In this document: one piece after another, positions 15,631 to 28,763 of the stretch
Position numbering within the stretch: the first letter of the stretch is position 1
How the letters are laid out: every line of letters begins with the position of its first letter
Source: Onchocerca volvulus
Taxonomy: Eukaryota > Nematoda > Chromadorea > Rhabditida > Onchocercidae
Assembly (NCBI GenBank): GCA_000499405.2
Contig: HG738138.1
Coordinates: forward strand, 558,001-622,000
Direction: 5' to 3'
DNA: 64,000 nucleotides
Made by a program: the position numbers and the translations under genes
The notes under the pieces: generated by a model
The model's database searches: none
What the model saw: the letters and a program-made list of their open reading frames with translations, nothing else
What the model was told of the DNA's origin: nothing

Positions 15631-18600
15631 AGCAATTTAGTCTTAAGACATTTAATTACGTAGGAAGCGGCATCCCTTTCTGGGACCACATTCAAATCAC
15701 TGTTTCATGATACGTTCAGGCTGATGTTCGAATGGACTTTTGTATTTGTTCCAGTTGCAAAAGCGCTTCTTCCACATGTAGCTAAGGAAACTTCCTCACC
15801 TGCGATGAAAGCGCTTCACTTCACTTCGATCGTTTACTTTTCGCTTCCTTTTCGAAAATGAAAACGAAAAAACAATGCATAGTTGACAGGAAAAAAGACG
15901 AGAACCTAAAAGAGTTGAAGAATCAAGTCAACTGCAATTAACAAATGTGACAGAAGCAAATCATAGTGAATGATTAACTCTCAATCTTGTGTCATCCGAA
16001 AACTTTCGCTTTCAATTTTTCGTCCAAAATGACAAACGGAATTATGTAAACGATGCATTAATAATATCAATAATGCAATAATAATATTGAACGAAGAGAA
16101 AATATTTCACCGGATATTACATTTAAAATGCAAGGGAAGAGTGAGTGAAAAAGGAAAATAAATTTTGGAAATTGCAAGAAGATATGTTTGTTGAAAGCAT
16201 ATTTCCCATAAAATAATTGGTTTTTTTTTTTTTTTTTCGACATTTATCATCCTTTGAATGCAATGGTTTCTTTTTTTTAATGCTTTTGTGATAATTCATT
16301 TATAAACTGTATAATATATTTCTCTTATCACGAAAGAGCAATATTCGTTTTTCTTTCGCTTTTCAAAATTTCGGCTTGCTTTCATCAATTTAATAGATGT
16401 TGAGGTTGAGGTCGGGTCATGTCCTGAAGCATGATACAAGGTCTGATGTTCAAGAGGCTGATTTTCATATTTATTTTTGTTTTTAGTTTTTTTTGTGTGT
16501 TTGTTTTTGTTTAAATCCGTATAAAAAATGAAGATTTGAGGTTTAGACTTCCTCTATCATATATTCTCTATCGGTTTAAACTTTTTTACTTTTAATTACT
16601 TGTCAAAGTAGATGCCACACCTACTAAATGCTTGTTTTAAATATTTTCCTATAGCACAGTAAATCTAATGAAGCTTTTTACGCAGGAAGAACATTAGGAT
16701 CTCCATAATGACGAGTTATACACGAAATGAATGATCGGAAGATTGAACAATAGAAGGTTCATTTCCTTTTTTCTTTCGTCACATTCCTAAATTTAATTGG
16801 AGCATCAGTTTTTATTTACCAGAAAATAAAAGACAATTGGAATGAATTCATCAAGTTTGGGACATATAAAATCAGACTTCCGGGTGATCGTTAGCTAGAT
16901 AAGCTGAGCAAGTAAGTGGAATGGCGAACGATCGACATGCAGAAGTTTCATTCAAAAACCATATAATCCTGATGAAAAGATATATTTTCTTTTCTTTAGT
17001 TGATATCTTCCTTTGGCTTCATTTCTCTGTCGCAACATTATTTATCTTAAAAGAAGCACTGAATAATTTGGCATCATTGATGAATAAAAAAGTTCTCTTC
17101 AGGCAAGATGCTTAAAAGAAATATATTTAGCTCTGTGATAAGATAAATTTGATCGAGATAATAGCGAATTTATTGATAAAACTGACCTGATCCGCAAACT
17201 TATGCACTAATTCATTATAGTAAATTATGACCTTTTAATTTATAAAATTAGCATAGATCTGCAAAAATTCGAAATGAACACTTTTATATATTTATCCGTT
17301 GGATTTTCCCATTTATAAACAATATTTTAATTTTTTTTTTTTCATTAACAAATAACACTTTAGACTCCAAACAAAAAGTGTCGTTTTATAAAACTTCGAA
17401 AACCTTAAAATAATAAGTTTAGTGATAAACTAAAGGTAAAACAAAAAAGAAAGAATAAACTGGAAATTTTCAGAAAAAAAAAGGTCATAATTTGCAGAAT
17501 GATCAATATGCTCAGATAATTTTGGATTTTGGTTTAGAAATGGTGGGAATTTTTTTTTTCTGATAAGTTTGTGATATAAATGGAAAGTTTAATTAAGGTA
17601 ATGAGAATAAATACAATATGACCGCTTATTATCAGATAGTGTCTCTATCATAATAGGATCAACTGAGATTTGATTATGGAAATGTTAGCACTGTGACAAG
17701 AGAAATTTCGAAGATAATTTACAACTAAGTTTTCATGAAATAATGAATGCTGCATCAAAAATCTTTAATCCAAGGATTTTGGTTGCCAAAGTTAGTTCTG
17801 CTTCGTTAAGCTTTCTCATCAAGGATGAAAAGACTGTTAAGCTATCTGTGATGGGTTAAAAAAAAAAGATTTCGAAATGTTACTGAAGCAAAATAAGATG
17901 AAATATATAGAGATTTCCAGAAGTGATATAATGCTAATTTTTTAAGCCTGGAAGAAAACATTACACCGATCCAACACATCGTTTAATTCATAAAAAAAGA
18001 AAAGTGGCATATAATTGAATTTTTCAAAATGAGATATTTTCTACGGAATGAGGAAAAAAACACATTTTTACTCTAACATTTCAATTCCATAATAATATTA
18101 AATTAATCAATTATACGAATAGTTTCTTTTTCATTCATAATTTTGAAGCTTTGTTTAATGTAAATTGAGCAAATTCCTATAAATCTAAAATTCGTCAAAT
18201 TAAAATGCTCAAATTTATCATGCTTCCTTCACTTGCTTTTTAAGCTTTTTCATCTTAAATCTCTTTCCTTCGCATCAACCTTCATCTCATCTATTTCACC
18301 AACTTTTCAAACTTATTTTTGCTATTTTTCATTTTATATCCCAAGTTTCTGGTATTTAACGGCAATTACCAAACTTTGAACGTACCGGATAATTTTCATT
18401 ATAATTTAGTGGAACACCTTATATGAAACTGAAATCAATAGTAAGGCAAATTAGCCATTTTTGAATCTTCCAAAATCTTAATTTATTTTCAATTATGATA
18501 TCTAATTTTTGGGAGAAAATTTAAACAAATCAATTTTTGATATGATAGTTTTGAATTTGGCTTTTTTTTTAAATTCTAATTTTGACATGATGATTATTGA

Positions 18601-18705
18601 GGAGAGAAATTTAGAAAAAAAAAAAAATGAAATTTCGCACTGTATATATCAGCAAATCTGTTTCCCACAATCTCACTGGATTGATGTTTCAAGTGTTGGA
18701 ATGAT
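15631..18705. other. Intergenic spacer, no gene seen
   Basis: AT-rich sequence with homopolymer T-runs (for example 16220-16238) and no frame longer than 64 codons. Nothing resembling an exon with matching splice signals was recognised. Confidence 0.55.
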
Positions 18706-18727
18706 AACGAACGAACGAACGAACGAG
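18706..18727. repeat. (AACG)n tetranucleotide repeat
   Basis: About five tandem AACG units inside a 96-codon AT-rich frame. Short and of no evident function. Confidence 0.8.
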
Positions 18728-21180
18728 CGGTATTCAACAAATCAAATGGATGATGATGTGATGGGCAATGAAGTCAGTTTTGATCGCACAAATAGATAAG
18801 TAAATTGTCACAAAAGGCATATCGTCCAACAGCAGGAGATTATCAAGTGGGTGGCTATTTTGCGAATTGATTATTTACTTCTTCGAATTTATTTTATCAT
18901 CAGTTTATCACTTATCTTTTTATTTATTTACTGTTTTCTTGATTTCGTTTCTTTCGCCTTGCATTATTCCGAAAATATGAAGAGAAGAATTTCTATGAAT
19001 TGTCAACAAATGGAAAATTGGAAATACAATGAGAATGAAGTTTTGAAAAAAGTGCCTTTATAAAGATAAATTTGGTTAATTTAAGTACTGAAAATTATTT
19101 GTTCTTTGAACCAATGATACTAAACTCTCATCCCTGCTTCCTATTTTCGTTTCATTCTAAATTCACAAGGGGATTTCCCGTCATACGAGCAGACAGAATC
19201 AAACTTAACTATCAGCCGATTTCATATGCCTTTGTTTTTTGTTTCCCGTTAATTGTTCTGTCATGAATTTTTAAGACTTCTTTCGATAGCTAATAGAAAC
19301 ATTTAATTCCTTTTGTTAAAAGTTTTTTCCCATCTAGCAGCTAAAAATGTTTTCAAAAAAGTAATCAAAAAAAAAAACGGAAAATGTCGCCAAAAAGCCA
19401 AAAGTCAAAACAGCATTGAGGAAGTGGCAAAATGAAGCAAAAACGAGATTGAAGCATACGAGTTTTGGTGAAAAAAGAGGAAGTGACTGTTTTTTTTTTT
19501 TTTTTTATGAACGTTTCCTTGTTGCTCAGAGGGCATTTTCTCGGCAATTTCGTTTTGTTTAAGGAGAGAAGCCCATTTCCGTTTGTAAGTTGTGAAAATG
19601 GGAGATGAAGGTAGCAGAGGATGATAGGACACACATCTGGGCCTAGGCTTTAGGCCTAATAGGTGGACCTTTGGGGTGATAACAGAGGAGGAGTGGGAGA
19701 GGCTCAAATAATCATTATATTGATCAAAAAAAAAAACCTATCCCCTCCCCCTCCTACTTTTCCTTTTCCTCTGTTCCATTTATTTTACCTTCTTCGCATC
19801 TTCCTCCTCTTAAAATTTCAAAGCTCATTTCACATTAGCATATCACGTAAAAATTAACTATTGCTTGAAGCCAGTCAGAATTCGATCTCATTTTGGCTAT
19901 CATTTATTCTTCCACTTGTCAATCTCATTTTTTCTAGCTTTTAATAAAGCTAAAAAGAGTATAGTATAGCTAGTTTATCGACTTGAAAAAGAAGGATGAA
20001 AGTAGATTAGAAAGAGAAATAAAGACCGGGAAAGAGAGAAGGAATCTCTCTCTCTTTTTTACTAAACCTAACAATTTCCGGAATCATTTATGTTCATAAA
20101 TTTTATTGTACCGAAAACCTAAATTTTGCAGCAATAATAGCATTATATCTTTTTCTCTCTGCATCGTTAGAAATATTCCTGCTTCTTTTTTTTTTATATT
20201 TGTATGCTAAACCAGTGTAAATTCATCATAAAATTAAAAAAAAAAAAAAAAAAAGGAATATTTCATGAGATCCTCTACTTGCCAACAATCAATTAACATC
20301 AAACATCCTGAAGAAATAAATAATTTGGAAGTGGAAATTACCGTTTTACTTGATCAAATGGCTATGCTGTATGCTCACACATCAATGTGAAGACTCACGC
20401 GATGAATTCAGAACTCATCGTTTTATAATATGAAGTGGGTGAATGGAAAAAAAGAAAGCTAAACAGTAGTAGTAGTATGGAAGATAGTTATATGGAAAGA
20501 TTTTGTGTTATACAAGTTTTAAACATCGACAATAGAAGTTCCCAGCAAAAAATTGTTATCAAATAACAGTGCAATTCAGTCTTCTCACAAAATAAACATT
20601 TTCACCATTGATTCATAAGTGATTGAATTCAATCTTCCTATAAAATACATGTATAATACCGAATAATAGACCGGAATCCTAGATAATCAAAAAAATTATC
20701 CTGATTTACAACAAATCAAAAAAAATTTTAGACCATTCAAAAAATTAACTAAATCAAACAATAATAATTGTATCTCTCTCACAACGAAATAATTATTTCT
20801 TTGATATTTAAAATTTATTTTCAAAAAAGAAAAAGAAGACAGACACTAAAATACAGCCGATTTGACTTGCATACTTTTAAAGAAATAGAAAACAATTCAG
20901 CAGCTGAAACATACATAAAATTTTAAAGATTATTTTAAAAAATCTCCATATGATTTTAGGCGAAAAATTACGATTCATACGCTAAATTTATGATTTCATT
21001 TTGGATTTCTTTCCCTTGATGGCCTAACCGGGAAATTAGATGTCGGGATGAGATGGGATTATCAGACTATGAGTCAATGTTTGATGAAATCAGCGATTTT
21101 CAAAGATTAAATTTATCTTCATGAATTGCAAGAAGTTGAATTTACCACTTTCTTCTTTTTTTTCTTTTTTTTTTTTGATA
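18728..21180. other. Intergenic spacer with GA/CT-rich stretches
   Basis: Contains GA-rich then CT-rich stretches around 19684-19700 and 19740-19810, and a 9-bp perfect inverted repeat AAAGAGAGA...TCTCTCTTT around 20031-20055. Overlapping frames on both strands at 19365-19857 are low complexity. No gene supported. Confidence 0.5.
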
Positions 21181-21188
21181 ACTTATTA

Positions 21189-21452
21189 TTAATGGAAAGG
21201 GTAAAAAAAGTGTAGTGACTCATACATATTGCATCGAGCACTGTAACTAATGTCTACGGCCGTATATTGCATCAGTCTTTTGGACTGCGAGTTTTCTGGT
21301 AGGCGTTGGATTTTGTTATCTGGTTTGTCCTCGTCCTGGTACAGTGCTGGACATTTAGTGAGAGGGCTGGGATTAAGATTAGTTAGAGCAGGATTTGGTC
21401 TTCTGAATATCGTTGCATACTTTAGTTGTGGTGCCAATCTTTTGATCTTCAT
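21189..21452 (-). CDS. Orphan 87-codon open frame upstream of the kinase gene
   Basis: An ATG-initiated frame of 87 codons lies in a patch (about 21240-21440) visibly less AT-rich than its surroundings. The predicted protein starts MKIKRLAPQLKYATIF and is basic, Pro/Asn/Ser-rich, with no signal peptide or membrane segment. The opposite strand is also open (21250-21471) but translates to an unlikely Gly/Leu/Ser-rich chain. No family recognised. It could be a small gene, an exon with unseen partners, or chance in a GC-richer patch. Confidence 0.25.
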   Translation of the reverse strand: MKIKRLAPQLKYATIFRRPNPALTNLNPSPLTKCPALYQDEDKPDNKIQRLPENSQSKRLMQYTAVDISYSARCNMYESLHFFYPFH

Positions 21453-21736
21453 GAAACATCACCAATATTAACATCATTGTAGTGTACTCATTCATTTCCC
21501 TTTCAGACATTCTTTTTTACAGTGAATTAAAAAAATAATATGAGAAGTCAGTAAGAATTAAACATTACTTATTTTTATGACTCACTGCTGTTTACTTCAT
21601 CTGACTAATGTGAATTTCTTCAAGTGAGATTTGAAGTAAAATTTCTTCAACATTAATCAGACAGTCAGAAACATTCTTTTGATGCCTTTAGTTTTGTTAT
21701 TTTAGTTTGAGCATATCGTGGAACATCATCACGATT

Positions 21737-24700
21737 ATGTCTACGCCACGTGAGAAGGATAAATCAAAGGTAAGCCATGTTCGTGTCTACATTTTTTTTT
21801 TCTCGTATAAATTATATCTAAATTATGATATATTTTGAACTGCAAAAATAGTTTGATATCTGAACGGTGTGACAATAACATCAGCTAGCCAAGAGAATCT
21901 AATTTTAGGAAAAGACTTGCTGCTGAAATTCTGAAAAATCCAGAATATATTTTCGGTTGTTAAATAGTGATGTCTAAAGAAAGGAAACACTGAGTGCCTG
22001 TTACAGTTATTATGAGGTTTCTGGTGAATTATATGGTTTGGTAAAATGATGCAATTGTAGTAATGAAATGAAGTTCATTAAAGAGTAATAGTAGTTATTG
22101 AGTTACTGAAGTCTAAGCAACCTTAAGATCATTTCAGGTCCGACTAAGAAGTATATTAGGTCGTTTTTTCAATTCAAATAACAATGAGGTCAATTCTTCT
22201 TCATCATCATACTATTCCGGCCCAGGAGAAATCAGTTCGCCTTATAATACCGTCCATCGAATACATGTTGGCTACGATGGTAAGAAATTCACGGGCTTGC
22301 CACAACCGTGGATGGACACATTGCTTCGTGATATCAGGTTAGTGTTGGATTCTTCCTGAAATATTTAAAATTATTTATTCATCTTAAATAGATTGAAATG
22401 TGATTCACTCACTTCCAAATATGCCAAGTTGAATAAATGTTGCCATTATTTGTTATCATTTGTTTGCAGTGAAGCCGACCAGAAGAAGAATCCTTCAGCA
22501 GTTGTTTCGGCATTGAAGTTTTATGCAAAAACTGTTATGGCACAAGAAGCTGATAAACAAAAGTTTATGATTACAAATTCTCAGTTGCCATTTGACGACG
22601 AAAATGATGAAGAATCTATGGCGCCTATCCAGCCAGTTGCTAAAACAGATGATATGGGCAATAGTTAATATACTTTCAGTATAGTTCATAAATTTCATCG
22701 GAATTAAGGAATACATAATATAAGTCTCGAAGTACTGTTGGTTCATTCGGAAGTGAAGTTTATTGTTTTCAAAAGAGTTATCTTGTTTTGGGCAGGAAAT
22801 ACATCTGTTTATAGTAAAAGAGTCTCGAGATATGGAGAGCGATAGTTCAGCAGAGATGTCCACAACAATGCCGGCTATTGCGACTAGTGAAAATGCAATA
22901 GGCATGCCTCCAGTAATACCTCCTCGACATTCACTGCACCCTGCTGCACCACCATTACCACCATCACGAAGTTCAAATAGGTAAGTAACATCTTCCCATA
23001 GTAGCTTTGGAATAATTCATTCCGTATTTATTGAGAATTTTCACACCCAACTCACTGTTTTTTTAATTTTTTATTTTGGATATGTTTTTGATTGTTTTCT
23101 AGTTCAAACTTTTGCCGTTTTACAGTGCTACAATTACTAGTGAAGGGAATGTTGAGGTTGCTGCGAACGAAGTATTTACCAAATCAGCAGTAAAAACCAG
23201 CGCTCGGAAAACACCACCTCCATTACCACCAAAACCAGCGGTTTGTAACCATTCCTGGTCTGTTGTTAGTTATGATAATTCTGGTAAGAAAAAAATTTGT
23301 TATCAGAATGTCATTTTGTAGCAACACAAAAACTGCATTCATTAGGACTTAAATTTCTTATTAAGAAAAAAAAAATGAATGGCGAGTATATTCAGGAATC
23401 AGAGAGATGTTAGTTTCCAGAAAACAAGGAGTAATATCTCTGTCCAATTTGGAGTTATTCTCGGTCTCCACAAATCTTACTTAAAATGCGGATATAGGAA
23501 AATGCAAAAATATTAGATTATTGATGGAAAAGTATATCCAAAAATATTGGAATATTGATGGAAAGTCATAGTCTCCTGACATTTGCCACTAAATGATCTC
23601 CATTAGTAATTTTGCGCCCATTTGGTACAAAAAAATGTGAATTTATTGCATATAAGATAGTTGAGTATGGATGTTTGCACAATATTTTGTTCAGAAAATT
23701 ATTGAATTATTGGTGGAGAAGTTTCGATAACGGATAAAATGAACATTCATCCAGTTATTCATTATAGCCCCTTAGATTGTTCTGGATAATTACATAAAAA
23801 ACATTATCGCTAACGTTTGCAACTGTTGCATTTGATGTCGTATAGATTGGAATAGTAATTTAAATTAGCTTATCCATCATTTTATCAAAAAGCTTAGTAA
23901 CTGTGAAAGTGAATATTGGTGCGAGAACTAGATTTTTTCATTTTGAACAAAAATGCGTGACACTAATTTCGCATTGTTAAACTCCAGAGCATTTCAAGCA
24001 AAGATAAAGGAAAGAACAGAGGAGGATTGGTTTGAAAAAGACTGGCGAAGGAACAGACAGGAGAGGGGAAAAGATTTTTTGGTGTCATCTGTAAAGGTGT
24101 GATTCTGGTATCGTTGACACTTCAGTGATTGTGCAGATTTGTCTTTTTCTTCCTTTTTTTTTTTTTTTTTTTTTTTAATGTGTACTAATGTTATTTTAAG
24201 GACAGTTCATTACATCTAATTTAGAAAGAAAAAAATCACATGCTTGTGTTGAAAATTGATTACCTGTTCATATATGCTCTATATAACTAGTGCTTGCCCA
24301 TACCCACGACGTATCATCATTCAAATGATAAGGTCTGCATACTTGTTTGGTGTATTATTTATCACTCTGGCTCGTAGCTTTTTCGCCGCGATATTCAACT
24401 ATTTGAAGAAGAATCTGTTCTACTCTGAAAAATCTTGTCTATTGATTTCCATGATATTCCGAAACATTAAAAAAGATTATCATTATTGCGCATACTGATT
24501 TATTCAGCTAACTGATCATCAGCGCAAATATTTCATCCCCTTGGCATTGAATTCGTTTCGTCTCTTTAGTTAAGAGTTTTTGTGCTTCCTTCACTGATAG
24601 GTTATCCATCATCAAGAATTCGAAAATGTGCAATCCATTTATGCCTCGAATTACTTTTGGCGTTATGTCACCATTTTCGGCTTACATCGATTTCATTGGA

Positions 24701-27574
24701 AACGAGTTAGCGGTAAGATTAGCTAGTTGAAGACATGCACTAATTATTTTAATAACATTTTTCTCGAATTCCAAAGGAACAAGGTGAAAGATAGCGCGAT
24801 TTATCCTGAAGTTTTACATCAGCCACTTTTTAAATTTTCAGATTCAGTCACTTCCTTTACTCAATAGTTTATTTTACGCCTATAAAATGGTCTTCATCCT
24901 TCAGTGATTTTTGATTACATAAAAAAGGATGTATGGGATTATGGTGAAGGGATCTTTCAAGACATGACTAAACTTTGCAAAGTTTCCATCATCGATATTG
25001 TAATTCTGATTGAGATTCAGCATACTTTCTTTTCAGAAACAATCGGACTTTAAGTTTTAGTTTGTTTTCAGCATTTAAAACCATCATGTTCACTCAATGA
25101 GCAGTTGACAGCAGAGCAAGATGGTCGAAATAGTCTGGGATCCGAGTCATCTTCCAAAGTTTCTGATGATCTTGATTCGAATATGGCTGTTGAACTGAAC
25201 ACTTCAAATGAATTGGTGGTGGCAACAACACAATGCGCGGAAAATGTTGTATTGGAAGGGAAGATGACAAATGCTAGTACTGGGATTGATTTCGACGGTA
25301 AAGATGCAGCTAATGGAATTTGTGACAATGTATGTTGTTTATAAATTTGTTATTAGTAACTGTCGTGAGAATTTGCATGTAGTAGATCTCTTCAGAATCT
25401 CATGCCCTTGGTTCTGTGATTTGAAAGAAGTATATCTGCATATGATAATATGTGTACTCAATTTTTTAGGTACAAGTAAGGAAGAGAGTGCAAACAAATG
25501 ATAAAGGAACGGATGAAGCCCCGAATAAATCTCTGCGACAGAAACTTAGTGATCGAGAAGTAAGCATAACAGTTATTATTCGTCTTATTACCCTAACTAG
25601 TTCTGGATGGCCCTATTCAGGATGTATTTGATGGCCATGGAACTTTGTAATGCTGAGTTGTTTCATATTTATCCAAATTTAAAAGTTTATATTTTAGATA
25701 TTGGAAGAACTGAAACAAATAGTTAATGAGGGTAATCCAACAGATCGATATGATTTGTTGCAGAAAATTGGCATAGGGTAATTTTTTCCTTTCTTGAAAA
25801 ATAAGAGACAATTTGTTAAAAAGAAATTGTATATGTCTTCTAGGACACTGAAATTTTTAAATGATTCATTTAGATCCGAATTAATAACTCTCTCAAATTC
25901 TAATCTAAAAATAAGCTATAATGAGATTATATAGTGACAAAATATAGTTTTTGCCTTTTTTTTTAAATGAAAAAAAAACAAGTATATGACTTGTCAATTT
26001 TATTATTGACTTAAGCAAAAACTTTTACAGTTTGGAGAAAAAACAACAGTAAAATTTTTTTACTAATATTTGTGTTGCCGCTATGTCTTGATGTTTTTAG
26101 TGCCTCAGGCCATGTTTATACTGCACGTGATAAGGTTACGGGTGACGTAGTTGCCGTAAAGCGTATGGCATTCAAAAGTCAGCCAAAGAAAGAGTTGTTG
26201 CTCACGGAGATTAAAGTTATGCAAAAATACAAGCATGAAGCAAGTATTCTTACTTTAAAAAACTAATTCTAAGGAATTTAATTTGTTTATTCACTTCTAA
26301 GAAACTCGTCATATTATTTTTTTCTTGTGCAAGCGAAGAATAATTCATAGTTCGTTTACAGAATCTTGTCAATTACATTGATAGTTTTTTGGTGGATGCA
26401 GATGACTTATGGGTTGTCATGGACTATTTGGAAGGCGGTAATTTAACAGACGTTGTTGTGAAAACTGAATTGGATGAAGGACAAATTGCTGCAATTCTAA
26501 AAGAGTGTTTGAATGCTCTGCAATTTTTGCACAGGCAAATAATTTTTTTCATTTAATGAATGTGTGGGGAAGCATTTTAGAAAGTTATGTTATTTTGTTT
26601 TTAGTAAGTGGGAGTGGAGGAATAACCAACTAGGTAATATGATCAGGATTCAAAGGCTACAACAAAAACAAGAGAAGAGAAGTTAAGATGTGAAGTTGTG
26701 GATTTGCGACTGTTTGAAATTTATATTTCATCTTTTCAGTCATAGTATCATACACCGAGATATAAAATCGGATAACGTTTTACTGGGAATGCAAGGTGCC
26801 GTAAAATTGACGGATTTTGGCTTCTGCGCTCAGATTCAGCCTGGATCAAAAAGGTTGGTATAAAAATTATGAGAAGTCATTGTTGCTGTTGAGTATGTAT
26901 TAATAATTTCCGAAAATTAAGGGCAACAATGGTAGGGACACCGTATTGGATGGCTCCTGAAATCGTGAATAAGGTGAAATACAACTATAAAGTAGACATT
27001 TGGTCGCTTGGAATAATGGCCCTGGAAATGCTCGATGGAGAACCACCATATCTTTACGAAACACCCATCAAAGTTTGTTTGCTTTAATACACAATTGTGT
27101 TATAATGTTTATTTATCCATGTGTATTTTCATGATATGATATACTTCCAAATGGGTAGTAGATATTTATAAAATATATACTTGAAATCAGCAAACAGTTA
27201 GTTAAGACTGAGGTTTGTAGGTGTTCATTTGATATCAGATATTCAAGATCGTGAGGTTTACGTTGACGGCTTTCTAGGACTAAAAAATTCCAAATAATAG
27301 TAGTTTTATTGCTGTCTTTCTTCCCTTTTTGAGTTTTCCGTTGTTTCAGGCAATCTATTTGATAGCTCAAAATGGAAAACCAGAAGTGAAGAAGAAGAAT
27401 TCCTTATCTCCAGAATTTAACGATTTTCTGGATCGCTGCCTATGTGTGAAACAAGAAGAACGAGCTGATGCCGAAGAATTGTTGCGACACCCATTCATCC
27501 AGCTGGCAAAACCATTAAGTTCACTTATTGCTTACATACGTGCAGTCAAGGAGCTGAAGCAGCAGCAAAGATAA
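21737..27574 (+). CDS. pak-1: p21-activated kinase (group I PAK)
   Basis: Serine/threonine kinase activated by GTP-bound Cdc42/Rac; acts in cytoskeletal signalling. In-phase exon chain: 21737-21769, 22138-22337, 22470-22663, 22815-22980, 23126-23257, 24601-24712, 25072-25329, 25470-25559, 25698-25777, 26101-26239, 26362-26534, 26740-26853, 26922-27072, 27350-27574, giving 688 aa. The N-terminal CRIB/autoinhibitory region has [18 protein letters not shown] proline-rich PPPLPPKPA segment follows. The kinase domain shows GIGASG, the catalytic Lys in [23 protein letters not shown] and the loop [12 protein letters not shown]; the C-terminal helix is [12 protein letters not shown]. Two introns begin with GC instead of GT (26240, 26535). 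The linker between 23126 and 25072 is the weakest part: the stronger donor at 23283 leaves phase 1 and does not join the next exon, so the cassette at 24601-24712 is tentative. Confidence 0.93.
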
Positions 27575-28242
27575 AATCAGTGTAGTGATAATGGCGAAAT
27601 AAATGAATTTGGATCTATGTGGATCGGAGTACTGCTTTATTATCTAGTAAGTTTTACAGTATTTTACTTAAGACTAGGAGTTTATTTATTGAAGGATTCA
27701 AATTATTTGCATCATTAATGTTTGTGTATAAATTGAAATTTATCCAGTGAAATATTTGTGAAACATAGAGCTTTCTTTCAGTTTCTTTGTTATCGCTCCT
27801 TTCTTTCGCTCTCTCCAACTTTAATTGTTGGCACTGATGTACAGTTTTCCGGCAACTAAATTTGAACTATCAAATTGATTGATAGATTCGCAAAAATAGA
27901 ATCGCATAAATGTCGACCAATCTTCCAAATTCTCTCTAGATTTCCGGTTTGATACATACCGCTAAATTTATATTGTGGATTTCCATTTTTAAACGGAAGA
28001 CAAATGTGTAGTTTTTCTGTAAGAAAAAAGCGTATACATTTTCGCTGCTTTATATAAAATCAGAATACTCATTTTGGTTTAATGAGCATTTGAAGGTTAT
28101 GAGTTAAATTGACTGCTTTGATGTTGAAATTAAGACACTCAAGGTCTCAATTTCTGATAATTAGTGAAAATTGTCCTCCTTTGTCCTTGCTGATTTTACA
28201 GTTTTATTGTTCGCCTTTTTTTTTATTATTTATTGATTTCAC

Positions 28243-28273
<31 letters not shown>

Positions 28274-28712
28274 ACTTCATAGTTTTATTTGTAATCTAAA
28301 ACTCCACATTTGTTTTTTATTTTGCAATATTTATAATTCTCTTATTCTGAAGAACTGCTTATTGATCTGTCAGTTCAGGTTTTAGAAGCTTCCACTTTTG
28401 CCATGAGTTTTGAATATTTGTTTGATTTGGATGCTGGATATCATTAAGAGTAGATAATCTTCGAAGCTATGAAATATTGTGGTATTTCGTAAATTTGATT
28501 GCGCATAACTAACCAATAATATTCCATTACGATGCTGACGTACTGAGCACCATTCAGTGTTGTGCATAGCGCATGAAACACTGAACTGCTGCGAGGTTCA
28601 TCTCAAATTATATCTTACATTACATGCGTTTTGAATTTTTTCTTTTTTAATATTTTAGAATACAAGAGCATTGTTATTATAAATGTTCCAATAATTTAAT
28701 TACAATAAGATG

Positions 28713-28714
<2 letters not shown>
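27575..28714. other. Kinase 3' flank
   Basis: AATAAA at 27598-27603, 24 bases after the kinase stop, is a possible polyadenylation signal, although such a short 3' UTR makes a later signal possible too. The remainder is T-rich, with no frame or repeat of note. Confidence 0.4.

Positions 28715-28762
<48 letters not shown>
28715..28762. repeat. (AT)n microsatellite, about 24 units
   Basis: Uninterrupted AT dinucleotides for about 48 bp, the longest perfect microsatellite in the window. The poly Ile-Tyr frame over it is an artefact. Confidence 0.97.

Positions 28763-28763
<1 letters not shown>

Noticed and set aside
15386..15710. His/Thr-rich and Cys/Val-rich frames on opposite strands
   Set aside because: Direct translations of the TG/CA microsatellite.
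22470..22668. In-frame stop after the CRIB exon suggesting a truncated kinase
   Set aside because: A donor at 22663 and acceptor before 22815 restore phase and continue into the linker; the stop lies in the intron.
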